From contig OY992832.1 of the NCBI GenBank assembly GCA_963921425.1, positions 13,701,249-13,765,248 of the forward strand: a stretch of 64,000 bases of DNA, in the 5' to 3' direction. The stretch comes from Dryas octopetala (lineage: Eukaryota > Streptophyta > Magnoliopsida > Rosales > Rosaceae). Of this stretch, positions 11,832 through 24,569 are shown piece by piece. The notes beneath the pieces were generated by a model. That model had not been told where the DNA came from and ran no database searches. It was given only the letters and a program-made list of their open reading frames with translations. The position numbers and the translations under genes were made by a program. Numbering within the stretch: the stretch's first letter is position 1; each line of letters begins with the position of its first letter.

Positions 11832-14800
11832 TTAAAGCTCCCACTCAATTGCAGCATCCATACTTTCAACAACTCCCATGTTCTTCACATGTTGTTTGAA
11901 GGTTCCAACTGGTAAAGCTTTTGTAAAAGGGTCTGCCAATTGGTTTTGAGTGCTAACATACTCGATTTGCAATTCACCTTCTTTGACACTTTCTCTAACC
12001 ATCAAATATTTGGTTCCAATATGTTTAGATTTAGAAGTTCTCTTGTTGTTCTTAGAGAAACTCACAGCCCCACTATTGTCACAATAGATCTTTATAGGAC
12101 TGAATACAGACTTTATCATCTTTGTTTCTTGCATAAAATTCTTCAACCAAATGGCATGTACAGAAGCTTCATACACTGCCACATATTCAGCCTGCATTGT
12201 AGAGGTTGTTGTTAATGTTTGCTTAACACTTTTCCACGAAACAGCAGCCCCTCCAAACATAAAAACATAACCACTTGTAGACTTTAAACTATCCATACAA
12301 CCAGCAAAGTCAGAATCAGAATAGCCAATTAATTCCAGGTCTTTTACTCTTCTAAAAACTAGCAAATAATCCTTTGTCTTTTGCAAATATCTGAGCACTT
12401 TCTTACCTGCAATCTAGTGAGCTTGCCCTGGATTTATTTGATATCTACCTAACATCCCCACAGCAAAAGCAAGGTCAGGTCTAGTACACATTTGAGCATA
12501 CATCACAGACCCTACTAAAGATGCATAAGGCTTGCCTTTCATGAATGCCTCTTCTTGTTTAGTTGTGGGACATTGTTCTTTACTGAACTTGTCACCTTTT
12601 GACATAGGTGATTCTCCAGCCTTGCAATTAAGCATGTCAAATCGTTTTAGAATCCTTAGGATGTAAGCTTGCTGTGACAATCCTAATAGGAAGTTCTTTC
12701 TATCTCTCTTTATTTCAATTCCTAGCACATAGGATGCCTCTCCAAGGTCTTTCATTGCAAACTTGTCTGAAAGAAAGTCTTTAGTCTCAATGAGTAACTC
12801 CTTGTTGCTGCTAGCCAAAAGAATATCATCCACATAAAGAACTAGAAAGATAAAATTACTCCCACTGGTTTTTAGATAAATGCACTCATCTGATGGATTC
12901 TCCAAAAAACCATTTGAGGTGATTATTGAATCAAACTTGACATACCATTGTCTTGATGCCTGTTTCAGTCCATAGATGGACTTTCTTAATCTGCAAGCTA
13001 GATGTTCATCCCCCTTCTTTACGAAACCTTCAGGTTGAGTCATGTAGATTTCCTCTTCCAATTCCCCATTTAGGAAAGCAGTCTTGACGTCCATTTGATG
13101 TAGTTCCATGTCGAAATGCGCAACAAGAGCCATAATTGTCCTAAAAGCATCCTTACTTGAGACTGGGGAGAAAGTTTCATTGTAATCAATTCCTTCCTTT
13201 TGAGTAAAACCCTTTGCAACTAATCTGGCCTTATATCTTTCTATGCTTCCATCTGGATTTTTCTTAGTCTTATAGATCCATTTGCAACCTATCATTTTAA
13301 ATCCTTTTGGCACTTCAGTTAGTTCCCACACTCCATTATCATACATGGACTCTATTTCTGCACTCATTGCAATCTGCCACTTGTTAGAGTTAACATTGTT
13401 CATGGCTTGAGAGTAATTTCTTGGATCAGATTCTTCTCCTATGTCAAAATCAACTTCTTGTAAGTATAGTACATAATCATTGCTGGACAATGTTGGTTTT
13501 CTTTGCCGAGTAGACTTTCTTGTAGGTACTACTTCAGTTTGTGTTCTATCCTGTATAGCACTTTGCTGTAGGTTGATTTGATTTTGAGCTCCAAGACTAT
13601 CTTCCTCATCTATAGCTTCTGTTTGCAATTCTTCATTAGTTTGATTTTCTGGTGCTGTAAACAACTTATCCGAAATGGGCAAAATCAAGTCTGTATGATT
13701 TTGTTCTAAATCCTTGTCACCAGAAAATTCATCTAGTTCAAACTCTTCTATTATAGCATTGTTGGATGGAATATTTTCATCTAGAAATTTGGCAATGTTA
13801 GTTTCAATAATCCTGGTACTTTTGGATGGGCAGTAAAATCTATACCCCTTTGACTTCTCTGGATAACCAATAAAGTAGCAACTTGTAGTTTTAGGGTCCA
13901 GTTTGTTTTCATTTGGATTATACAGCTTTGCCTCTGCCTTGCAGCCCCAAACTCGAAGGTGTAGGATCCCTGGTTTTCTCCCTGTCCATAACTCAAAAGA
14001 GGTCTTGTCCAAAGCTTTGCTCGGTGTCCTATTAGTTATGTAATTAGCAGTTTTCAGAGCTTCTCCCCATAGGAACTTTGGCAGTCCAGTATTACACATC
14101 ATTGATCTAACCATCTCCAAAAGTGTCCTATTTCTCCTTTCAGCAACTCCATTTTGCTGTGGAGTCCCAGGAGTTGTGTATTGAGCCTTTATGCCATTTT
14201 GCTGCAGGTACAAAGCAAATGGCCCCATATGTTGTCCAGTCTCAGTGTATTTCCCATAAAACTCTCCTCCTCTGTCAGATCTTACAACCTTTATCTGCTT
14301 TCCAAGTTGTTTCTCAACCTCAGTTCTAAAAATTCTGAAAGTGTCAAGTGATTGAGATTTTTCAGAGATGAGATACACTGTACAGAACCTGGAAAAATCA
14401 TCTATAAAGAGAATAAAATAAGAGTTCTTGCAGATAGTTTTAACTGAAAAGGGTCCACATATATCAGTGTGGATAATTTCTAACAATTCACTGCTTCTAA
14501 TTGCTCCTCTCTTTCTGGAACTTGTGGTTTTCCCTTTGATACATTCTATACACTCTCCAAAATCCGAAAAATCAAGGTTAGGAATAAAGTGATCTTTGAT
14601 CATTATTTGCATTCTCTCTTTTGAAATATGCCCAAGTCTCTTATGCCATAATACTGACGAATTCTCATTTACCCTTTGCCTTTTGTTTGCTGATAGCATG
14701 TTAACTTCAGTCACTGTATTAGATTCAGAACATATCAATTTCCAATGGTCATTTATGAGGGCAGCATATCCAATCAAAGAAGAATTAAGAAGCAAATTCA

Positions 14801-15947
14801 AACCACTTTTATTGATAGTAAAATCAAAATTCTTTCTAACAAGTTGAACAACTGAAACCAAATTCCTACTTAATGATGGGATTACAAAAACTTCATCTAA
14901 TTCTAAAACAAAGCCTGTTCCTAATCTGATGCTGATAGCTCCTATGGCCTTGACTGCAACTTGCATCCCATTTCCTACTCGAATGTTAACTTCATCCCTC
15001 CTTGGTGTCCTCCTTCTTGTGATACCCTGCAAAGAATTTGCAATATGAATGGGTGAGCCTGTATCAATCCACCAAGAATTAAGGGAAGAATCAACTAAGT
15101 TAACTTCGAGATAAAAGCAATGGAAATTACCTTTCTTTATCATCCATGCTTTCCACTTCATGCAATCTTTCTTAAAATGGCCAGGTTTGTGGCAATGAAA
15201 ACACTTGAACTTAGTGGTTTTCACTGCCTTTAGGCTATCTGAAATTGGTTTGGAGCTGCCAGCACCATCAGTTGTTCCTCTTGGTTTCGAAAATTGTTTC
15301 TTGTTCTTAAAACCTTTCTTCCCATTATTTCCCTTGTGCACAAAGTTCACTTCAGCTACTGCCTTACCCTTCTTGTATTTTTCCTCAGCCTTGACACACA
15401 TACCAATAAGCTCATTGAGTGTCCATTTTTCCTGTAGAGCACTGTAGATGTCACTGAGGTATTCATACTGCTGTGGCAGTGACATCAAAACCTGATGGAC
15501 CAGAAACTCATCAGCTATTGGTATCTTTAATGCCTTCAATTTGGCTGCAATGTCAATTAAGGACATGATGTACTCTCTTACACTGCTTCTACCATCATAA
15601 GTCGTATTTGTCAATGCAGCCATTAGGTTGCTAGTTTCAGCCTTTTCTGATTCTTTGTATTTTTCACTGATGGACTCGAGATAAACCTTAGCATTCTCAT
15701 TGTCTTCAATACCACCCTTGACTATGTCTGCCATGTTCCTTTTCATGATTAGAAGTGTCATCCTGTTAGCTTTTTCCCATTTTTCATACTTAGCCTTTTC
15801 TTCCCTAGTACTCGAAGCTGTCAGTGCACTTGGCTTTTCTTCTCTTAATGCCAAATCCAAGTCATTCAAGCCTAACACAATTTCAATGTCTTGCTTCCAT
15901 TTCTTGAAATTGTGTCCATTCAGAGGCTCAATGCTTGCGAAACTCAT
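11832..15947 (-). mobile_element. gag-pol coding region of the copia element
   Basis: Starts at the ATG at 15947. Domains in order: a gag region with UBN2-type sequence (first ~230 residues), a CCHC zinc knuckle CFHCHKPGHFKKDC (~15.2 kb), an aspartic protease motif IDTGS (~15.06 kb), an integrase zinc finger HKRLGH and catalytic core with HTDICGPF (~14.6-13.9 kb), reverse transcriptase with YVDDILLAS (~12.8 kb) and a C-terminal RNase H. The region is nearly intact with about one break. It is recorded here as part of a fossil or recently active element, not as a host gene. Confidence 0.92.
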
Positions 15948-16729
15948 GGATGCTGATCAATAAAAATCTAAGATTAAATAAGAATGATATTGAAACTTAA
16001 TAGATATATTAGTAATATACCCCAAAACTTCAGATATTTTTCACTGCATAAAAACATATTTGTGCTGTTTTACACAATAAAAAATAATATGATGTTGCAT
16101 TCCCTCATAATGCTTCTTGTTCTAAAATTCCTTCTGCAGTTTGTTTAGCAGAATTAGCAATTTCAAGAAGGACTGATTTTTATAAGTGGACTTGCAACCT
16201 GTATATGAATTCTATATCTTAAGTGTTCAGAGGGCTTGATCTCTGTAAAGAGAGCCAACAAAAACCTAAAATATCAGACTTCATTCTTTATGATGTCAAA
16301 ATCTGTCTATTTTGGTTTCAGTGATTATTATGCAGAAGGATTTGTTATTTCTGCATAATAAAAACTGATGCTTAATACCAAATATATTAATGAAGTTTCA
16401 ACTTCAATCATGCAGCGGATTAAAAGCATATTAAATACCTCACCCTAGTCATATACTGGATTACAAGTTGATGCATAAACTGATTTTAGTAAACATGCAA
16501 GTTACCAACAAGTAATAAAAGAAACAATGATAGAATAGGGTAAAGAACTCGAATTGTAAATCAGGTGTAGAATTCATATACTTTCCCAAGATCAAAAACA
16601 ATAGACAAATATTCTCTATGAATTAGGTAGTAGGCAGATGAAAATTAGAAAATAACTTCAGATAAAATTACAAATTGATTGTCTTAAACTGGAACAATAA
16701 CTAAAGTGATTTGTATCTGTGTACAATAA

Positions 16730-16741
16730 GCTCTGATACCA
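16730..16741 (-). other. Primer-binding site of the copia element
   Basis: The minus strand reads TGGTATCAGAGC, the standard plant copia site complementary to the 3' end of initiator tRNA-Met, two bases inside the 5' LTR. Confidence 0.93.
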
Positions 16742-16743
16742 CA

Positions 16744-17312
16744 TGTAAGTTGCTTTATACATTATTTAACATACACATCTCATATGTACCAATCAAAACA
16801 TATATATATATATTGTATCCAGTAAATACTCATACATATTGGCTGCAGTATACTTACCTGATGAACTCATGGCAATTGCAGGGGATTGACTGTGAATCGA
16901 GATGCACACCAGCTGCTTGATATATGGTCTCAACGCACCAGTCTTCTGGTCTGCACACTATGCTTAAGAACTTCACTCAAGATGGGGAAGTGGATAAAAA
17001 GCTCGGATGATGGTGCAGCCAGGGACCAATGCTATATATAGGGTCATGAGATTATGAGTGTCCTCCCACTAAGGTACCTCATACTCAATCTTAATTTGAC
17101 TCCTATACAAAGACTTGCTGCAGTCATGCTTGGTTTACTGCATATAGCAGCTGTATCTAAGTTATCCTAGTTCATATAGGATTAGGATTCCATCTTTATA
17201 TGAACTAATCATGTAGTAGCATTTAGTGAGTTCTCCTATTACTTGCTCCTTAAGAATAATCAGTTAGTTGAATCCTAATAGAACAAGGCTTGCAGTCCAT
17301 TAGAATCTTACA
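16744..17312 (-). repeat. 5' LTR of the copia element (element sense)
   Basis: 569 bp, bounded by TG and CA, nearly identical to the other LTR. It is the 5' LTR because the coding region reads on the minus strand and the primer-binding site adjoins it. Confidence 0.93.
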
Positions 17313-17317
17313 ATGTC

Positions 17318-17981
17318 TTCATTCATCACCCAATCTCACACTCTTATCACAACCAAAAGAGTCATTAACAATAGAAACTCAACCAGGTAGAGTAGAGTAC
17401 GTAGTAATGAACCAAATGAGAGAAAAAACAACTCACAACTCATGAGTAGTGTAATTTTTCTTGGGTGGTAGCCATTGGATTTGGATTCTCTATCTCTTTA
17501 TCTTGTTATTATTTATTTCATTCTTAATTGTGTAGTGTAAATTTAAAGATTTATGTAACTTCATTTACACCCAAAAAGTGCTATGAATTTCTTTTATTTT
17601 TTACTCATTATCTTTGAATGATAAATACATGAATAAGATTACAAGGCAAACAAAAATAAGTAAAGTAAAAACAAGCATAAGATCTGGATCTTGTAGCCAC
17701 CTCTTGGTATCAATTGCAAATTTCGCAGGGCATAGCCTGCATAGACTATTTTTGCTAGTGTGCAGCCCAAGAACCTACTACTAACTACCAGCCCAATTCA
17801 GCCCATTTATGCCATCAACGCTCTTTAAAGCTTATAGCGGGCCTTAGCCAAGCCTTAGCCCAATTGCCTCCTATTGTCACTTAATGCTCTCCTGCCAAAA
17901 CTCAAAAGTTATGCAGGTCAGGTTAATTATTTCTTTAGGAAAAGTAAATTGCCGTGGTCCTAATCTAATCTGATGGTTTAT
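17318..17981. other. Intergenic, no gene; first unit of a dispersed direct repeat
   Basis: No coding frame. About 17565-17700 resembles 18445-18575: both read along the lines of a 'CTCAAAGAGTG' or 'CCAAAAAGTGC' start, ATGA-rich middle, GATAATAAATACA, AAGATTA, then GTAAA and GATCT. Confidence 0.45.
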
Positions 17982-18355
17982 GACATGTTTACTAATCCGT
18001 AATTGAGATCAAAATAAGAAATTGGATTTTGATTACGGATTACTCCTTTGTTTACTAATCATATGAGAATAAAAACATAAGTGGGGTCCACATAAAATTA
18101 AGAATTCAATTCCTTATTTTGGAGGAATTCAATTCCTTATTGTTTTCTCATTATACCCTCACATTATTAACTAGCATATAAAATAATTTATTTAGAATAA
18201 GGGCATTTTAGTAATCAAATGCCCACATAATATCATTCTTATTCTGATTTCATATAGTTTAGTAAACAGATTCAATGAGAATCCAATTCCTCCTCAATCC
18301 AATTCCTTCTCAATTCAGTTCATCCTAATCCGATTACGGATTAGTAAACATGTCA
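17982..18355. mobile_element. Tourist-type (PIF/Harbinger) MITE with perfect 23-bp TIRs
   Basis: Positions 17982-18004 (starting TGACATGTTTACTAATCC) are the exact reverse complement of 18333-18355. TTA flanks both sides (17979-17981 and 18356-18358), the TWA-type target duplication of PIF/Harbinger elements. At 374 bp it has no coding capacity. Internal copies of TTTACTAATC and CAATTCCTTATT show subterminal repetition. Confidence 0.85.
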
Positions 18356-20106
18356 TTAAAGTAACAAATCAAGTGATGGCATGTGCTCCTTTTTTATATT
18401 CTCTGCTTATTATGTTTTTGATTGTTTCAAAGGTTAAAACTTCATTCACACTCAAAGAGTGTTATGATTGAATTCATTTGTATCTTTTATTCTAAACTTT
18501 TAGATAATAAATACACAGCTAAGATTAAAGGTCAAGTAAAACCAAGTAAAGAAAAACAAAGGATCTAAATTTTAAAAAATATTGCCACAAATATATATGA
18601 TCTTGGTGTTCAAAAAAAATTTAATAAATGATTTTAAAGTCTTTTTTATACCCTTTAATATTAAATAAACCTATCGATTAGTAACTCTATAATGATAGTT
18701 CATGTTCGACATGAACTTTGCAAGGATGAATATAATAAGGGTTAATGTGACTTCATAAGGGTGATTTTTTGTGTTTTATGTTGGTTTTACGAACTTTTGA
18801 CATATTTATGTAAGAAAAACTATAAGTATCATGTTTATCCTTTTTTTATAGTTGTTGTAACATGGTGAACATGAACGGAGCCATGTTTAAGGCTAGGTGG
18901 GCTTCAGCCCCGGCCAAATTTTGTTAAAAAAAAATAACTACTATATTTCTAAGCTTAGCCCAGCCTATTTGCTAAACTCTTGGCCCAACCACTCAACCCA
19001 TTAACAAGAATCATAATACTTCTAACCAAAAAAAAAGAAAAAAAATTATAATACTTGGTCCAAATTAATCAAAATACTCACTCAACTAAACTAAGACAGA
19101 GAACGAGGTTTTCCCTCATCATCTCCTGTACAATTGATTCTCAATTTTTGACCTTGTTTTCTCTTCTTCCCAGTCTTGCCTCTTCTCTAAATTGAGTCTC
19201 ACTCAATCACTAATCTCACTACGCACTCTCGACTAGGTGTATCTATTTTATTTATTAATGAAATTTCTCCATACCGCCAAGCTTTTTTTTAAAATCTTGT
19301 AAATTTGATTGATTTGAATTTTTTTAATAGTGCAAACATAGGAAATACGAAAAAAAAAAAAAACAAATAAGACTATACCGAAATTTCAATAAAAATTTTC
19401 ACTAAAGAAAAAAAAAAAAATTAGCTTAGCCCAGCTCATTTTCAAATCCTGAATTTGTCTCTGACAATGAGTATAGTCAATGTTCAACAGTGCCTACATT
19501 GTAAAACACTTTGTATCTAGCGCATTTTTTCATAATGTGGACTGGGTTATCACTTATCACCTGTTTTTGAAGATAAGCTGGATTATATTATTACTAGCCT
19601 CTCCACACTCGCTCCCGCGAGTGCAAAGTGATTTTTTGTATTGCACAAATATCGATATTTTGGCAAGTGTAATAAGTTTAATAGATAACATAAAGTAAAT
19701 TTAGAAAAAATAATTAAGGAGAGAGAAGTGGCCATTAATCATGGAAAAATTAATTAAGAAGAAAGATGCGGCAAATTAATTCTCATGGGCATAGAGGTAA
19801 ATTTGAGAAATAGATAACCGACTATTAGATTTAAGTCGAAACGATCTCAGTCATTCGGACCGAAGATAATTTAAAAACCGTTATGTTTTACTATATAGAT
19901 TATATATTTTCATTTTTTTTGGGTAAATAATCTTAGTGTTGAATTATTTAAAAAAAAAAAAAAAAAAAACCAAAACCTCGACAACTACCAAAAACCCTCA
20001 TTGGCAAGCCCAGCCCAAACTCAAAATTATCCAAACATAAAAGCTCAAAATACCGTCCTCCTTATCTGCTCAACTCTCTTTGTCTCTCAATCTGTGAACT
20101 GTGAAA
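18356..20106. other. Intergenic with degenerate repeat; no gene until MORF start
   Basis: 18445-18575 is the second unit of the direct repeat noted at 17565. Between about 18885 and 19465 the phrase GCTTAGCCCAGC appears twice and the ends resemble a worn transposon, but I could not fix boundaries. Poly-A runs occur near 19350 and 19950. The last ~100 bases before 20107 are CT-rich and probably 5' UTR. Confidence 0.45.
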
Positions 20107-21806
20107 ATGGCAATGGCTCCGAGCCTCTATCTCACATCCAAAACCCTAATACCAGCACCTAGACCCTCTCTCTTCCCTTCTCCTACCCAACCCTCTTTCT
20201 CTACACTTGGCTTCAACTTGGCAGTGACTCGGCCTTTAACTCGCTCGGTTCCTTCAAAGCTGAGCGTTCATGCCGTGAGCGACAGCGAGTACTCGTCCAG
20301 GAGGAGTAGCAGCAGTAATGAGCAGAGAGAGACGATAATGTTACCGGGCTGTGACTATAACCACTGGCTTATAGTCATGGAGTTTCCCAAAGACCCTGCC
20401 CCCACTAGAGAGCAAATGATTGAGACCTACCTCAACACTCTCGCTACTGTTCTCGGAAGGTACTTCTCCATCTCTGTCTCTATCTGTGTTTTTCAAATTC
20501 TATGCTTTTTCTTTTGTTTTAATGGAAAATGTTTCTGGGTTCGGTTTGTTTTGGGCAAAAGTTTATCACTGTGAAGAAATTTTGGTGAAAATGGATAAGT
20601 AAAAGGCTTTCTGGGTTGGAAAGGCATAAAAATATTGTACACAATGTTATGAATTTGAAATGACTAAACATAATGGGCCATTTGAAATCCATGTGTTTCT
20701 TCTCACAGATACAAAATCTGATGTATGGTTAACATTATTGCAAGGAAAGGAATTGTTTATGTAGCTGGTTGGGTGCTTAATCTGTTTGTGTCCATATATA
20801 GTAGAAAATAATTGTTTTGGTAGATAATTATTGATTTCTTTAGGTTCAAGAAAAAGAAAAGGGTAATGCAATGAAGCATGGAAAAATTATTATGTTCAAC
20901 TACTTACCATTAGGCAAGAGATTCTTTTATTCTGGTAGAAATTTTTATAGACAAGATACAGTAAACTATCTTGTAATTTTGAGTAAATTTCAAAACATTT
21001 TTTTATAAGCAATCATGTTCAGTGTAAGATTATCATTATCATGACTTGCAACAATATGGAGTGAATCTGAGAAATGGACTTTTTAATTGATATTAGCAAC
21101 TGCTGTAATAGATTGTAATTATTTCTAACTAGTTTTAACTCATGATGTGGAAGGTTCTGCTTCGATCAGTTAACTTCAGATTATTTAACTCAAGCTGAAC
21201 CTACATGGGCTTCAATGTCTGCTAGGTTACATACTTAGTTAGAGCACTTAGTAATCAATCTCACAACTCCCATGGTTGTTACAGCATGGAAGAAGCGAAG
21301 AAGAATATGTATGCTTTTAGCACCACAACCTACACTGGATTCCAATGTACTGTATCCGAAGAAACATCTGAAAAATTCAAAGGTATGTATTGCAGTCGAG
21401 TGCACCTTTGCATGATCTTCTTCTAAGATAGTGGCTTTGTAGAGCTAATATGGTTCAACTTGATGTAGGATTGCCTGGTGTTCTCTGGGTGTTGCCGGAT
21501 TCGTACATAGATGTTAAAAATAAGGATTATGGAGGTTAGTTATGCCACACAAAAATGGTTTATTTTACAACTTAAGCATCATTGTAATAACTTTATCTTG
21601 GGGGTTTATATATAGGTGATAAGTACATTAATGGAGAGATAATTCCTGGAAACTACCCTGTTTATCAACCAAAGAAACGAAGAGAGTCAAAATTTGAGAG
21701 CAGAAGATATGAAAGACGAAGAGATGGACCTCCTCCTGAACGAAGACAGCCAAGGCAAGAAGCAACAGCATCAAAAGCAACTCCATCGGAACCAGCATCT
21801 GGATGA
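20107..21806 (+). CDS. MORF9: Multiple organellar RNA editing factor (MORF/RIP, DAG family), plastid type
   Basis: MORF proteins bind PPR editing factors and are needed for C-to-U RNA editing in plastids or mitochondria. Four exons: 20107-20459, 21285-21382, 21469-21534 and 21616-21806, all GT-AG, closing in frame to 235 residues. The first ~60 residues are rich in S, T, P and R with few acids, as in a plastid transit peptide. The MORF box then follows, with [32 protein letters not shown] and [13 protein letters not shown], then [20 protein letters not shown] basic, proline-rich tail has [18 protein letters not shown]. The start is the ATG at 20107; an upstream in-frame GTG is not credible. 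The tail and length fit MORF9 better than MORF2, though the paralogue call is inference. Confidence 0.92.
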
Positions 21807-24569
21807 GGTAGTCAGAAATGCCATTTGTGCAAGAAATTATATTATATTTTAATGAAGTTGTTTTTAACTATTTTTCCTTTACTTCTACAGTTAATTAATG
21901 CGGGGCTCCATAGACAAGTAGTACAATGTGAAACTGCTAGTGAAGGTTATGTATGAAGGAACTCATTCAGGGGTTCCGTATCTGTGCTTAGATTTTTTAT
22001 GGTGAAGTCTTGTCTTTTTCGTGGATAAGAAATGGTGTCTTATGGGCTTGTTATTGAAATGTCATTATTGGTGAATATCTAATTAATCTAAGATTACCCT
22101 TTTGATAGTGTTTTTGTATCAAGACTAAGAATTTAAGTTCAGCTATACAGTTGATATTCGTCAATTTAGATTTGATTTTAGTTGTACTGATGTTTGATTT
22201 AGGTTTATTATTATCAAACATCTGGGTACGTATTAAATATCAGATTCAACATCTGATATGCCTGCTGATCTTTCCTTATCTGTCCTGCTTTCTTTGATTC
22301 AACATCTGGGTACATATTAAATATCAGAAAAAAATGTTAAGCAGCTTATGCCTTAGTTGAAGCTTTTCCTCTCTGTTTCCTGCCTTATCCTTGAGGAATT
22401 CTTGTGTACCTGGCTTATGCCGCTCTGGCCTTCTGGGCAGAGATAACATGGTTGTTATGACACCGAAACTGGTGCTGGCATCTTTTTGTAGCTTATGATT
22501 ACAAGATCTAGGTCTCATCTCTACTCAGCTATGCTTTATCTTGGAATAATTGGATTTTATGAATTCAGCAAAGCAATTTATATCCAGATGGGTGTTAAAA
22601 AGTCCAAACAGAAAGGAAGCTTGATAAGCATTGAAATTCAAGAACCAACTCATTCCAACAAGTGAGTTAGAAATAAGCAGGCTTTTAATGTCACTGCATA
22701 ACCCACACTCGCTAGATTTTCCCTTGCAATAGCGGGTCAGAGACTTTTTATTATATAAGCACACTACGCAACATACATCCACTAATCACTATACAAAGGT
22801 AGAAACTACAAGAAATTTAGGCATTAAACCCAATATCAGTTGAAAATAGAAGGAAACTCCAAGATCCTTAAAACGTGCGGCGTTACTTGAGTCAAATACA
22901 TTGATAACACGTTAATAACACATATTAGGTAACGTGGAGCTCGTGTGCCTACTCAGTTTAACACACATGGGTGGAAGGAGGGGTGGTGCCTAAAACCCTT
23001 ATAAGCACTTACATAAAACTATACTTTTCGAATATGAAACACCACACTCCACATACTCTCACACATTTTATTTTACTAAAGAGGAAGAGAAATGTATCCT
23101 TAAAAGAATTTAAAAGTTAGATGAGTATCTGCATGTGGCACAGTATCCGCACCATAGACAAAACCTAGCCAATCAATCAATGGCCCACGAGTGTCAAAAC
23201 AATTTAGCAAGGGGTATCTACCCAGGACCCCATAGGTAACCCAATCATCACCTCTAGAACCTTTTATGTCCAGCAGAAGCATGCTCGTACTGTCACTGCG
23301 TAGTTAAGTGGTTTTTTTTTGGGTCGAAGTAGTTAACTGGTTATTCATGTGAATCATGTCCTTTTTCGTCATCAACATGTGAAGAACTTCATAATTTCCT
23401 CCGGATATTAAGCTTACCAAATTCTAAAGCCCATGAATCATACACCTCAACTCTATCTTTGACAGCAAAAGAAAATGTATATATGCATAAGGTTTGGAAT
23501 TTACCTATTTACCTTCCCTTTAGTTACATGTTAATTCATGTGAGGCCTTCCTAAATTTTGATAGTTTAGACTACACCAATCGTTACAAATTTACATTTGG
23601 GTTTGATTTGGACTCTTTTGGACTTTGGGGTGGGTGCCTTGGGTGCTTGTGGGGCCGCTTGGCTTGGCTTGCTTATTATTAATAAAATAAATCATTTTCA
23701 TAAATAAAATCATACTGTATTGTCAACTTGACAACTTCTATAATGAAATGTGACTGTGTGAGCTGCAGGATGTCCATTGGCTGAGCTGTTCGGACCACCT
23801 CAGAGACCTTTGTTATTGTACATTTCTTGCAGTTAAATGATACTGAGCAAATTTAATAAAACCAATGTATATACATGCATGATTAGGTCATAGAAGACTG
23901 AACAGGCCACAAAATTCATGAAATCTGTCTTTGGTTTTGGCACCTTATAGTTGGCTTTCTTTTCCAAAAATAACCATTTGGTACCAAATGACATTCAAAA
24001 ATTATTATTATATAGTGATGTATCAACCAAAACTGAACTAGCATTTTAGTGAAGCGTCACTCATTTTGAATATCATTTATGAATTTTATTCTAACAGATA
24101 AGATACAAATATGTGTACTAATACATCATGTGTATTTTGAGTCTCAATTATTCTAACAAATACGATACAAATATGTGTATTAATACATCATGCGTTGAGT
24201 ATAAATCTCGTAAAAAAATTTGATAACTTGAACATTATTGAAAGGAATATATATGGTCTACAGATACTAGATATAACTTTAAGAAACAATTGATTAATAC
24301 AACAGCAAGCAAAACAGCAAATGATTCACAATAAACAACCCAGATCTGGTTAAGGTCTCCATTAGGTGCTACAGACCAAAATAATTAAACTCCTTTTTGG
24401 GCCATTTGGCCCCTCCACACAATCACCAACCTAGGGCAATATAGTAATTTCATCCATCCCAATCTCCTTTATTAAACAGTCTTTCAACTTTCCAACTCTC
24501 CAAAAACCACCATCCCTTATTAAAACCCCTCCTCTAATGCTCTCTGTTTCTCTCTCTAAACACCCAACC
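21807..24569. other. Intergenic, no gene recognised; worn repeats
   Basis: Includes the 3' UTR of the MORF gene. 22815-23070 resembles part of 30455-30750 (shared ACACACATGGGTG, GGTAACGTGGAGC, CCTTATAAG). At 24085-24205 a ~75-bp unit containing GATACAAATATGTGTA and TAATACATCATG is repeated in tandem. The last ~100 bp upstream of 24570 are CT-rich with TATTAAA-type sequences at 24468 and 24518. Confidence 0.45.
22815..23070. repeat. Worn dispersed repeat, related to 30455-30750
   Basis: Shares GGTAACGTGGAGC, TTTAACACACATGGGTG-like and CCTTATAAG blocks in the same order with the second copy, at moderate divergence. The second copy contains a copia-type primer-binding sequence, so both may be remnants of one LTR element family. 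Confidence 0.4.

Larger units (their letters stand above)
10608..17312 (-). mobile_element. Full-length Ty1/copia LTR retrotransposon, young
   Basis: The element is complete in layout and reads on the minus strand. Its two LTRs, 10608-11184 and 16744-17312, both begin TGTAAG and end CTTACA. The 5-bp target duplication ATGTC lies at 10603-10607 and 17313-17317. A primer-binding site complementary to initiator methionine tRNA and a purine tract sit at the proper inner edges. The coding part runs 15947 to 11832 with gag, protease, integrase, reverse transcriptase and RNase H in copia order (integrase before RT). The coding region is almost whole, with about one break. The LTRs differ by little more than the length of a TA microsatellite, which implies a recent insertion. 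I cannot assign the copia lineage from memory. Confidence 0.95.

Noticed and set aside
18880-19470. Possible hAT or other element with repeated GCTTAGCCCAGC
   Set aside because: Ends and target duplication could not be fixed, so it is mentioned only within the intergenic entry.
20101-20106. GTG start six bases before the MORF ATG
   Set aside because: A normal ATG in good context follows at once; GTG starts are not expected in nuclear plant genes.
24537-24569. Start of the DUF538 protein at the earlier in-frame ATG (24537)
   Set aside because: Possible, but the TATA-like sequence at 24518 lies too close, and the shorter N-terminus is a better signal peptide.
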